Assembly: GCF_018687715.1 (NCBI RefSeq) | Contig: NC_056755.1 | Span: forward strand, 17,676,001 to 17,740,000 | Source of the DNA: Carya illinoinensis | Lineage: Eukaryota; Streptophyta; Magnoliopsida; Fagales; Juglandaceae | Length of the DNA: 64,000 nt | Direction: 5' to 3' | In this document: positions 49,669 to 59,456 of the stretch, one piece after another | Numbering within the stretch: the stretch's first letter is position 1 | Layout of the letters: every line of letters begins with the position of its first letter | Position numbers and translations under genes: made by a program | The notes under the pieces: generated by a model | Seen by the model: the letters and a program-made list of their open reading frames with translations, nothing else | Database searches by the model: none | Told to the model about the DNA's origin: nothing

Positions 49669-50372
49669 ATTTTTGTGTGTCAATTCCTTAGAAATTAGTG
49701 TCTAGTTGTGAGTTATTTTCCCAAGTTAATAACCCAAGTAAACAACCAAAGATTTCACTCAAACTAGTAAGTTTTCCTAGCCTCTTTCAATTTCTGGCTT
49801 ACCAAGAGATGCATCATTTAAAAGGCTGTTTTTATGCCATGTCTACACAAAAATGATGCTTCTTTCCAATTTTTCTTCAATGCTAGTACCCTTTAATTGT
49901 GTTGTTGGGCTTATGGTTAAAGAGAAGGATTTTTGAAGCAAGAATACAACCAACTTGCTAGTTGTATATGTCAATGTAGAAATTTTCTCCCAAGCATTCC
50001 ATTTTAGTTCAAATCAACCTATTTTTGTGTGTCAAGTCCTTAGAAATTAGTGTCTAGTTGTGAGTTATCTTTCCAAGCTAATAAGCCAAGTAAACAACCA
50101 AAGATTCACTCAAACTAGTTAGTTTTCCTCTTTAAATTTCTGGCTTACCAAGAGATGCATCTGTTATTTAAAAGGCTGTTTTTATGCCATGTCTACACAA
50201 AAATGATGCTTCTTTCCAATTTTTCTTCAACCCTAGTATCTTTTGCTTGTGTAGTTGGGCTTATGGTTAAAGGAAAGGATTTTTGAAGCAAGAATACAAC
50301 CAACTTCCTGGCTGTACACGTCAGTACATAAATTTTCTACTATGCATTCTGTTTTAATTAAAATCAGCCCAT
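49669..50372. repeat. Direct duplication, two units of about 352 bp
   Basis: The segment from 49669 is repeated from 50021 with small changes. Shared words include ggctgtttttatgccatgtc and gaagcaagaatacaaccaac. The boundaries show a weak third relic, since the edges resemble each other near 49645, 49995 and 50345. No protein is encoded. Confidence 0.88.
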
Positions 50373-52504
50373 TTGCATTTCTATCTTCAATTTCATCTTT
50401 CACTTGACTAAAATTACTTATTTGTGTGATCAACTACTGAAAATCAAGGGAAAAACCAGCCATCAACCGAGACATAGTTCTGCACACACCTACAGCTCCA
50501 ACAATGTTACTAAAACCTGTCAAACATCCATTTTGGTGAAATTTCCCAAATTTTTACACTTTTGAATTGATGCAACTATAGGGAAGAGAGCAAGGCAACG
50601 AACTTTTGTTGTCTCTCAATACACTATTTTCCTTTGAGTTTTCTAGGGGATCACAAAACCAACAATTCCCCTGCTGCCTAATGGTAATCTATCAATCATG
50701 CATTTTCTACGGCATAAATTTTTTATTCCCCTGAATATTTCATTTCACATTTTTTTGTAATTATATATTAACATATTGTATATCTACTATGTAAATGAAT
50801 AGTTATTTAAATTGCAAGAGAGGTTTCCATTATTTAATTATATATTAACATCTTGTGCTTATCCTATGTCTAGAATTGAACAATTGACATGTATAGCACA
50901 TTGCCAGCAATAAAATATATTTAAAATCACCACATATATTACCAGTACACATTGTTGATATATCCAATACATGTAAATAATATGCCAAGAAGAAAAGGAA
51001 AGAAATATAATAAAGAAGAGAGTGCCAAAGTCACGGTTGAAGTGATTATCTTACTTGTCTTATTTGTTATACATGCATGTCTGTTTTATTTGGATGATCT
51101 TATTAGTTTATTAGTTTATTATCTAATATTATCTTATATTAGTTTATTTGGATTATCTTACATGCATGTCTAATTATTTTTATAACATTGTTAATATGAA
51201 AACTGGGCAAGTTCCAATGAAAAACTATCTGCTACTAGTCGAACTAAAATGGTTTCTAACTTTTTTTCCCCCTTTGATCTCTATTTTACAACGTTACTAC
51301 CTTAGATCTTTCATTCGTGCTTGCGGAGAGGTATGATTGCACTTTCACCGGACCATTTTCAAGTATTTTTTCTTATTTAAGAGAAATTTTGCATATTGTT
51401 TACATTATCATTTTGAATATTGTACATACCCTATATACTAAGGGAAAAACCTTGGGAATCACACAATTTCTAAAATCAGTCTTTTTTTTGTAAAAACTAT
51501 ATATACTAAATTAAAAAAATTAGAATAAGAACAAACTACACAAAATTAAAAGTCTAGTAATACTACCTAAAGCAAGATAACTTATCTTGAGCATATGAAC
51601 CGAGTGTTTGACATTTTTCTAATGAGATGTCTTTCCATAGTTCAACCTTCAAAGTATGTAGGGACAGGCATGCATGGTGGTTTACCAGCTTGCTACACAA
51701 AATATATGTACGTGACATATATGTAACTTGATCATGGTGAGCATGTATGCATGTATGCATCTATATATATATATATATATATATATTCAAGTATACAATG
51801 AATTTGAAGTTGATGATCATGAGTTGAACAACTCAAACATCCTCTCCATCATATATCCATCAACTTCCAATTAAGTTTAGGAGATAGGAAAAATTTAGAA
51901 TGCAATTTGCACTAACGGGCATGCCCAACTATCAAACCTAGGCAGCATAGTAGTAGCAGCCCTTTATGCAATATCATTTTTTCTTTCAATTCCAGCATAA
52001 TGTCCCCTCCAACTTGTTAACAAATTTTCTCTTTTGAAAGGCAAAATGTTACTCCTAAAAATTCTCTAAAAATAAATTGTAACGTATTAAAGAAATTTTA
52101 CATTCAAGACCCAATTACTTGACTACAATTAAAATTAAAAAGCTGACACTCAAAAATTGTACGTGACCTTCACTATTACCATGCATGGGGGTGGCATGGA
52201 TCCATTACACTAGATGTAGAGGTGGTTAGTGATTAACCCAGCAACAAGGTGAGTGGTAGGATTGCATGTTGGTTTAAATTTGACTGGACTCTTTTCAACT
52301 TATTCCTTTATATTTGTCCATGTTAGAATATTAGTTAAACTTCCATGAACCTTATTATTGTTGCAATGACAGCGATTGTTGAGATATTATTTAACTTTTA
52401 TGTGAATCCTTAGTTAGATAAACATCTATGTTCTAAATAGCTTACAAGTACTCAACGAGTAACTATTATTCGAGACCTGGGGGTTGGATTGCATATTTTT
52501 ATTT
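50373..52504. other. AT-rich DNA with a TA microsatellite
   Basis: It includes (TA)n at about 51760-51786. A 73-codon frame at 50952-51173 starts MPRRKGKKYNKEE and then turns hydrophobic, but it has no recognisable homology. I do not call it a gene. Confidence 0.45.
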
Positions 52505-53050
52505 TTGCATTGAGCAATGCCTGATAGATGACACTAAGATCCAACGCAAGAACCCCCCACCTATGAGGAGGAAGACCACCTTGAAGAGGAGCTGAGGGCA
52601 CAGGGCCTTGTACTGGGAACTGCCACAAACACGCCCATTGACATAGATAAGGTGGACATAGACATAGATGGGCTGCCCCGTAGATAGGCAGGGAGTACTT
52701 GTCGCCGCAGAAGGGAGCCGCTCTGGGGTAGCATTTCTCTAGAACTTAGCAAAGCTGTGGAAGTTATAGCAGCTAGTGTCGCCACAAGAGCTAAGCTAGA
52801 CAAGAAGATGTTCGATGAGCATTGTAGTAGAAAGTGCAGTAAAGGAGGAGAAGGATCTGATCAGACTACATCCATTTCATCATCTTTTATGGTAGCTAAA
52901 TGTGTTAAGTTTCTAAATGATATCAACCCACCCCTGCCTATGGATCATTATGGATGCATAGTAGGGATTTTGATGACTAAGGATGCGCAGGAGTTCTTCC
53001 TTGAAATGCAACCGAACCGCAGAATTGGTTGGATCCACGGGTTGCAGTGA
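52505..53050 (+). pseudogene. PIF/Harbinger ORF1 (Myb/SANT-like) C-terminal fragment
   Basis: In one frame it reads PPTYEEEDHLEEELRAQG, then after a stop LELSKAVEVIAASVATRAK. It ends VKFLNDINPPLPMDHYG and MQPNRRIGWIHGLQ before a stop at about 53048. This architecture (acidic linker, serine-rich part, and a helical end with a PPLP word and a final W) is that of the accessory Myb/SANT-like protein of plant PIF/Harbinger transposons. That protein helps the transposase bind the element ends. The Myb part itself is not visible. Confidence 0.65.
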
Positions 53051-53272
53051 TGTAGCGTAGGACAATGCTACATTGAGTTTATCTTCTATAGTATTTAGTT
53101 TATCTATGTTTAAATTTGATGCAACATTTATGCTTTTATTTACAGACACTGAGTGGGTTGCAGTGATGTAGCGTAGGACAATGCCACACTGAGTTTATCT
53201 TGTATAGTATTTAGTTTATCTATGTTTAAATTTGATGTGGCCCATTTATGCTTTTATTTACATTAACTGAGT
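53041..53272. repeat. Tandem duplication of 116 bp
   Basis: The unit starting gttgcagtgatgtagcg at 53041 is repeated at 53157 with few changes. It covers the end of the ORF1 fragment and its downstream sequence. Confidence 0.85.
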
Positions 53273-53542
53273 TATGACATTTTCTATTGTGAGATTATTT
53301 GTATAATTTGCTAATAGTTTAATTCAAGTTCTCAGTTATTTAAATTGCAACTTATTATATATTATTGTCTTTATATTATTTTTGGCATATATAATTTACA
53401 TGTTATATATTAGATGGCTCATGGACACTAGTATAATAAATATTTTTTTAGATATTCACTGCAATCCTATGGACACGTTTATTTTGAAATAATGATTGCC
53501 ATGACGAAGTATTCTTAACCTAATTATTTGATATAGCGCATA

Positions 53543-55016
53543 ATGAAAGGAGAAAGTAGTTCAGATGATGAGTCCCAGGTGGAGGCCAACAACATGACCG
53601 AAGGTGCATCGAGTAGTGACTTCGATCAAACGTGGGATGAATATCAAGAATGGAGGAGGTGAGGTAATACATATTAGGATCACATAGCCATTCTATTGGC
53701 TGCCGTAGAAGAGGAGGAATCTATAGGGCAAGTGGTTGAGTGAATACTGCAGCATAACATTGATTTACGTGGATGAGAGTATATAGCAAATCCTCAATGG
53801 ACATCCCAAGAGTTGTAGAAACATGTTCCGGATAGAAGTTTATGCATTCCAAGAGTTATGTAATACATTACGCACGGATATTATTCTGGAATCAACAAGA
53901 GAAGTTTCCGTGGAGGAAGTCGTTGCAATGTTTGCATTTACCATCGGACATGAGATAGTTCAGCGAGTCACAAGTGACCTGTTTCAACATTTGAGTGAAA
54001 CCGTTAATCAATATGTCGGCGCAATAATGAGAGCACTATGTCGCCTTGCACCTCAAATGATTGCACCTACACATGTCGTTGGTGTGGTGCCTTATATTGA
54101 AAGCAATCCCAGACATTATTCATGATTTGAGGTATAAAATTCTTACTTTGGGTCAAGGAAAGCTATGCGGTTGACACTTTATAGTGTGGTCGGTCTAATA
54201 GCATACCAACAATTTGTGAAATCACAATTTCCATTTGATTGCAAAAATGTTATAGTGCAATTGACGAGACTTATATTGACGCATAGGCGCCCGCCTAGGT
54301 AACTAATGTGTATATATCTCAGCATCATCGAGTTAGCCAAAATGTTCTAGCTGATTTTGATATGAGATTCATGTTCACATATGCTGGGTGGGAGGGCACT
54401 GCCCATGATGCGCTGATATTTATGGATGCGCTGACTCATCCAGGGATCACTTTTCCATGGCCTCCTAAGGGTAAATATTATTTATTAATTAATTCCTGAA
54501 TGGCTAATATTTCTTAAACATTATTGATATTTTTAATAATTTTCAGGTTATTATTACTTAGTAGATTCTGCCTATTCGTGTACTTAGGTATTTCTGCCCC
54601 CATATCCTAGGGTGCGATATCACAGGTCTGAACATCATGACAATCACTCATTCTGTGGATATCAAAATTATTTCAATTATCGGTTTTCTTCCTTCCAGAA
54701 TGTTATTGCGCGAAGTTTCGGTGGGTTAAAAAGAGGATTTCAAATTCTGCGATAAATGAACCCATACAAGCCAACAAAGTAACGATGAATTGTTGTAGAA
54801 TGTTGTGTTATATACAACATTATTCATACGATTACACCCGATGATAGCATTTTTCATCGTTTTACCAATCCTGATCATTATGAAGGCCAGACAAATGTAG
54901 ATAACTCGTATCATATATTTCATACTCCTGACATGTCATTTAGGGTGGCATAAGCCATTGCTGCAACTAGAAAATCTATCGCACAACCTATATGGGCACA
55001 TAGGAGTGCGGATTGA
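53543..55016 (+). pseudogene. PIF/Harbinger transposase (DDE_Tnp_4 nuclease), degenerate, with an intron
   Basis: It starts MKGESSSDDESQ, followed by an acidic N-terminal part with stops. A helix-turn-helix-like part follows (MFRIEVYAFQELCNTLRTD at 53823 onward). The nuclease core is recognisable from DMRFMFTYAGWEGTAHDA (near 54359), which holds a catalytic aspartate region. After an intron come YYYLVDSAY and the end ARSFGGLKRGFQILR. Several frameshifts and stops, and no ordinary second catalytic stretch, show that it is dead. It lies 0.5 kb downstream of the ORF1 fragment in the same orientation, as usual for Harbinger elements. Confidence 0.8.
54471..54546 (+). other. Intron of the Harbinger transposase (76 nt)
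   Basis: Begins gtaaat and ends attttcag. Removing it joins PPKG to YYYLVDSAY, matching the conserved family order around that motif. Confidence 0.7.
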
Positions 55017-55484
55017 TAGTTATAATATTTTCCATTGTATTGTATGGCCATTTTTATACGTGTCAAACATGTTTTGAAATTTGGAAGCTTTGTGTTGTGA
55101 TATATAGGTAATTTTTATCATCAATTCAATGTTTAAATGAGAAATACAACTGACGTTGAAGTTGGGTGAAAAGTTATGTAGAAGCTTGAATATTGACTTT
55201 TATCACTTTTATGAGAACACTGGTAGTAAAAAATTGATAATGGGTAGAGTATGAGAATATTGTCTTCATAATTGGAATATAATGATTTTTTTAGGAGTAT
55301 TTTTAATTAAAAAATTTCTGTTCTCGAAAAACTTAAAATGAACAACCTGTTAGTATAATTTGAAAATTTTTAATTAAATAATTATTGGTGTGGAAAAAAA
55401 TATTTATTACAATAAAATATTTATTATAATTTACATATATTTAATTAATAAAGTTTTGGAACGAAAAAAAGGTGAAATAACTGA
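55017..55484. other. AT-rich DNA, no gene seen
   Basis: It separates the Harbinger remnant from the hAT element. No terminal repeat of the Harbinger element could be fixed here. Confidence 0.5.
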
Positions 55485-56846
55485 TTTGCAGATAGGGGTG
55501 TAACCGGTCCGGTTTGGTCCGGTTTTGGACAAAATCTAGGACCGAACCGGTAGGTACCGGTTTTGTATTTTTCAAAACCGATTACGCACCTATTTTCCTT
55601 ATAAACCGGTATTCCGGTTTTACCGGTTTTCGGTCCGGTTTGGTCCGGTTTTCCGGTTTTAATAAAATATAAATTTGTCATTAAAAAATTCTGTTTTTAA
55701 AAAAAAAAAAAAAACTGATTTAAAAATTCTGTTTTAAAAATCTGCTATGTAAAAATAATCTGCTATAACAAATCTGCTTTATAAAAAAAATCTGTTATGT
55801 AAAAAAAATCTGTTACAAAAAATCTGCCTTATAAATTGTTAATATGCTATCTAAACAAAATTCTACTATATAAAAAACTGTTACAACACAAAAACTGAAA
55901 TATGAAATCTAGTGTAAAAAAAATATGTTCTAAGCTTATAAGCCTTTAAATAAAACTGCTACAAGAAAATAAAATCTACAATAAAAAAAAAATTCTGCTA
56001 TGAAATAAAATAAGTCCAAAATTACAAGTCCAAAAGTCCAATAAATTACAAGTCCAAATTCCAAATGTCTAAATTACAAATCCAAAGGTCTAACAAATTA
56101 CAAATCCAAATACCAAAAGTCTAAAATACAAATAAAAAAGTCTAACAAATTACAAGTCCAAAAGTCTAACAAATTACAAGTCCAAATAGCATTAATATTA
56201 GATTACAATCACATACTTTATAAAATAATAGACCAAGCAATTTAGCAATCACACACTTTATAAAATAATAGACCAAGCAATTTAAAAAACATATTAATAT
56301 TATTTAAGCCACATGCACGTACAAGTAGTAATTTAGCAAATTACTAAAATAATGTTCATCAAATAAATAAACTAACAAAGAAAAAATATATCACATTGCC
56401 GGATCGTGTTAAACTCCAATAGATTTCTTTTTTCACTAACTAAGAATATACTACGGTTATTACCAAAATAATATTCATCAAATAAATAAATTAAAAAATA
56501 TATATATATATATATATATGTGAACTAGCAGTTAGGTTAGTCTATATATATATATATTTTATAAGGTGTGAGATCATGACACCTAAGCAAAATATACATT
56601 TGGAAAATATCTTAAGAACATAGATTTAAAATATAACTTAGTCTATATTGTGTGAGATCATGACACCTAATTGTGGTAGTGCTTGGATATACATGATTAA
56701 ATGCATATTTCTATGAGTGATTGGATCATGTCATATATATGAAAATCCCTGAAAGAAATAAAATGGAGTACATAAAACATATACCAGAAGATAGAAACAC
56801 AAATATAAATATTTGTGAAGTATTATTTTATTATCATAAAGCAAAA

Positions 56847-57275
56847 TTACAGAAATTTGAGGCTCTTTGCCTCAATCTTTAAACGTTCTTGCTCTTCAAA
56901 AATCTGCATGCCTCTCCTATCTAAAGGAGTAGCCACTCGAAAAGAAGAGTTAAGCAAAGATTTTAAATCTCTGTTCTCTCGCTTTACTGCTTCTATCTTC
57001 ATGTTGGATTCCATAAGAAGCCTCTGAAAGATAGAAATTTTCTCGTGGAGTTGGTCAACCCCACCAGTCCTGGATTGCAGTCGCTGAGAATATGCGACAA
57101 TGGCTGATGAGTATCGAGTACCGAGACTCACAAGCTCGTAGATAAGTTCATTTTCTGACTTATTAGTCAGATCATTATTTGATTGCATAATAGCACCTAC
57201 GGAAGAAGCAGAAACAACTGGTGAACGAGGTGCAGAATACCTCATGTATTGGTAATGAGAAGATTGCTGAGCCAT
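56847..57275 (-). CDS. Intact 142-codon coiled-coil protein of unknown function, carried by a hAT element
   Basis: A complete frame from MAQQSSHYQYMRYSAP to KIEAKSLKFL. The first 40 residues are polar. Residues about 41-60 hold the conserved core IYELVSLGTRYSSAIVAY, and from about residue 75 heptad-like helices rich in Glu, Lys and Leu suggest a coiled coil. No membrane segment, signal peptide or known enzyme motif is seen. The degenerate antisense gene of copia element F (18620-19055) is its homologue along the whole length. Upstream are ctataaaag at 57376-57384 and a long GA repeat; downstream is an A/T-rich tail with aataaa-like words near 56830. The function is unknown. The open frame inside a non-coding mobile element suggests recent capture or selection. 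I do not know whether it began as a host gene or an element gene. Confidence 0.75.
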   Translation of the reverse strand: MAQQSSHYQYMRYSAPRSPVVSASSVGAIMQSNNDLTNKSENELIYELVSLGTRYSSAIVAYSQRLQSRTGGVDQLHEKISIFQRLLMESNMKIEAVKRENRDLKSLLNSSFRVATPLDRRGMQIFEEQERLKIEAKSLKFL

Positions 57276-57375
57276 TGCAAAATGAGAAAGCAGAAAGAGA
57301 TTGTAGAGTAAGAATGCAGACTAATTTCAGAAAAGTGAAGAAGATGAGATGCGAAAGAAGATGAACTGAATAATT

Positions 57376-57384
57376 CTTTTATAG
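57376..57384 (-). promoter_or_regulatory. TATA box of the gene in the hAT element
   Basis: The minus strand reads ctataaaag, 101 nt upstream of the ATG. Position and surroundings match the antisense gene in F. Confidence 0.6.
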
Positions 57385-57543
57385 AGAAAATTATGACGAA
57401 TCATCTCTCGTGAAGCATTTCTGTACAAGAGACAAGAACAAAGTAGTGTCATAGCTATGCGGCGCCTGACAACTACAGAAGACCTATAAAAATCATGCGG
57501 ATCAGAGTTGTCTGGTCTAAAACAGAGTGCCACCGATTTTGTT

Positions 57544-57546
<3 letters not shown>

Positions 57547-57609
<63 letters not shown>
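57547..57609. repeat. GA microsatellite
   Basis: About 31 uninterrupted ga units, upstream of the gene at 56847-57275 and inside the hAT element. Confidence 0.95.
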
Positions 57610-57612
<3 letters not shown>

Positions 57613-58636
57613 TGGGATGAATATTATAACTATATTTATTAATAGACTAAAATTAGTATAGTAACAAACTAACAAAAATTGCTGCAGACCAAAGAGGGAT
57701 GGGATGAAAGTATAATACTAATAGTAATATAGTTTTAGATTATTAGTATTTAGTATTAGGTCATACAATTTAAATTGTATTAATATAATAGACTATATAT
57801 ATATATATATATATAATAGACTACATGGTTATACATAATAAATTAAAGAATATAACAATGCAATATAGTATTAATACTATAAGTCTATAAGTCTATATTA
57901 GACTATTAGTATGATTATAAATATTAGTGATTATTATAACTATATTATTAATAGACTATAGTGATTATTTTATATGTGATTATTTAGTGTAGTGATTTAG
58001 TTACTAAAATTAGTATAGTAGTTTAAACTTTAGTATTAGTTTATTATAGTTTATACATAGACTGAAAGTCTGAAAGTATAATATTAATAGTAAATTAGTA
58101 ATATAATATTAGACTATTAGTATTTAGTATTAAGTCATAATATTTGACTATTTATTATTAGTGATTATTTCAAAATTTAGTAATAATATTTGACTATTTG
58201 AGTAATTTTTTTTTTCTTAGTTCTTACTAGTTACTTCTTATAATAAAATGTTATTAATAATATATATTTATAATATTATATATTAAAAGCATATGATGAA
58301 TTAAATTTTTATGTTCAAGATTAAACATTTATTTTATAAATTATAAGTCCATTATCTTATATATAATTATAATTTATATTATTTTATATAAAAAGTCTAT
58401 ATAATATAAAACATATTATATATAATATTAATATATATATATATATAAATAGTACCGGTCCGGGCCGGTCCGGGCCAGTCCACTGTTAAGTGAAACCGAA
58501 ACCGGACCGGAACCGGCCGGTTTCCTAGTTATAAAAACCGGTTCCGGATCGGACCGGCCCAAAACCGGCACAATCGGTCCGGTCCGGTTTGGTCCGGTCC
58601 GGTTTTCCGGTTTTTTTTAACACCCCTATTTGCAGA

Positions 58637-59054
58637 TTGTTATCATAATATATAGCCAAAATTGGAAACAAAATGGGGACATAAGAATAGTTTGTAGGAA
58701 TAATAAGTTGATATTATATATTTTATTAAAATTTTTGATTTAAATAAATTTTTCTAAAAAATTCTTGTAAAAAATTTAATTTTAAAGGTGTTGGAAATCA
58801 TTTATCATAATAATTGTGTTTACAAATACAACATATAAATAAAATCAATTTTCACCATCATTGGTTCGTTATTAATAAAATCAATTATTGATGGACCATA
58901 CTTTTTTCAACTTTCTACTCAAAAGTTAACAATTCATTATATTTTATATATCTAAACACATCAAATTCATCTCAATAAAATCTACAAACTCATTTTATCT
59001 CTATTCATAACTGTTCACAACTCTTTCAATTAGCTTCAACACCCCAAACGTAAC
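58637..59054. other. AT-rich DNA, no gene seen
   Basis: Continues the sequence interrupted by the hAT element. The end caccccaaacg near 59042 resembles a MITE terminus, but no partner end is certain. Confidence 0.4.
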
Positions 59055-59276
59055 CTAGAGAAAGGTTTGGAGGTAGAGATGAGAATTTTGAGTTTAATAT
59101 GAGAGTTTAAAATATTATTTTTAATAATATTATTGTTTTAAGATTTGAAAAAATTATATTAGAATTTAAAAAAATTAAATTATTTATTATATTTTATTTG
59201 AAAATTTTAAAAAAGTTTAATAATAATAGGAGAATTTTAAATTTGAAGAAAAAATTCTTTGGCTCGAAACCTGCCC
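59055..59276. mobile_element. Probable small MITE upstream of the SmF gene
   Basis: An AT-rich block between ggtttggagg and cgaaacctgcc, which are rough inverted repeats. It lies about 130 bp before the SmF start codon. No convincing duplication is seen. Confidence 0.35.
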
Positions 59277-59310
59277 TAAGTTGAATCATTTTCCCACAAC
59301 TTCGTAAACG

Positions 59311-59318
59311 TAGGGTTT
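59311..59318 (+). promoter_or_regulatory. Telo-box in the SmF promoter or leader
   Basis: tagggttt (aaaccctaa-type on the other strand) about 90 nt before the ATG. Such boxes are frequent in promoters of plant translation and RNA-processing genes. Confidence 0.5.
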
Positions 59319-59406
59319 AGTAGTCTCCGACATCAGAACCCGCATTGAGACTCTGACAGAGCTCGCCGTCTTCCCTGGCCGTCGCTTCTTCAACGTCATC
59401 GCAACC

Positions 59407-59411
59407 ATGGT

Positions 59412-59456
<45 letters not shown>

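Larger units (their letters stand above)
55493..58628. mobile_element. Non-autonomous hAT element carrying a coiled-coil gene
   Basis: The ends are inverted repeats starting taggggtgt, with a perfect 8-bp duplication tttgcaga (55485-55492 and 58629-58636). Next to each end lie many ccggtccggtttggtccgg-type subterminal repeats (55505-55660 and 58455-58620), a known design for hAT transposase binding. The interior has degenerate tandem repeats (aaatctgctatgtaaaa near 55720-55990 and acaagtccaaaagtc near 56010-56190), TA and GA microsatellites and one intact gene on the minus strand. No transposase is found. Confidence 0.9.

Noticed and set aside
50952..51173. 73-codon frame MPRRKGKKYNKEE with a hydrophobic second half
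   Set aside because: The hydrophobic part comes from ttatt-rich repeats; no homology or context supports a gene.
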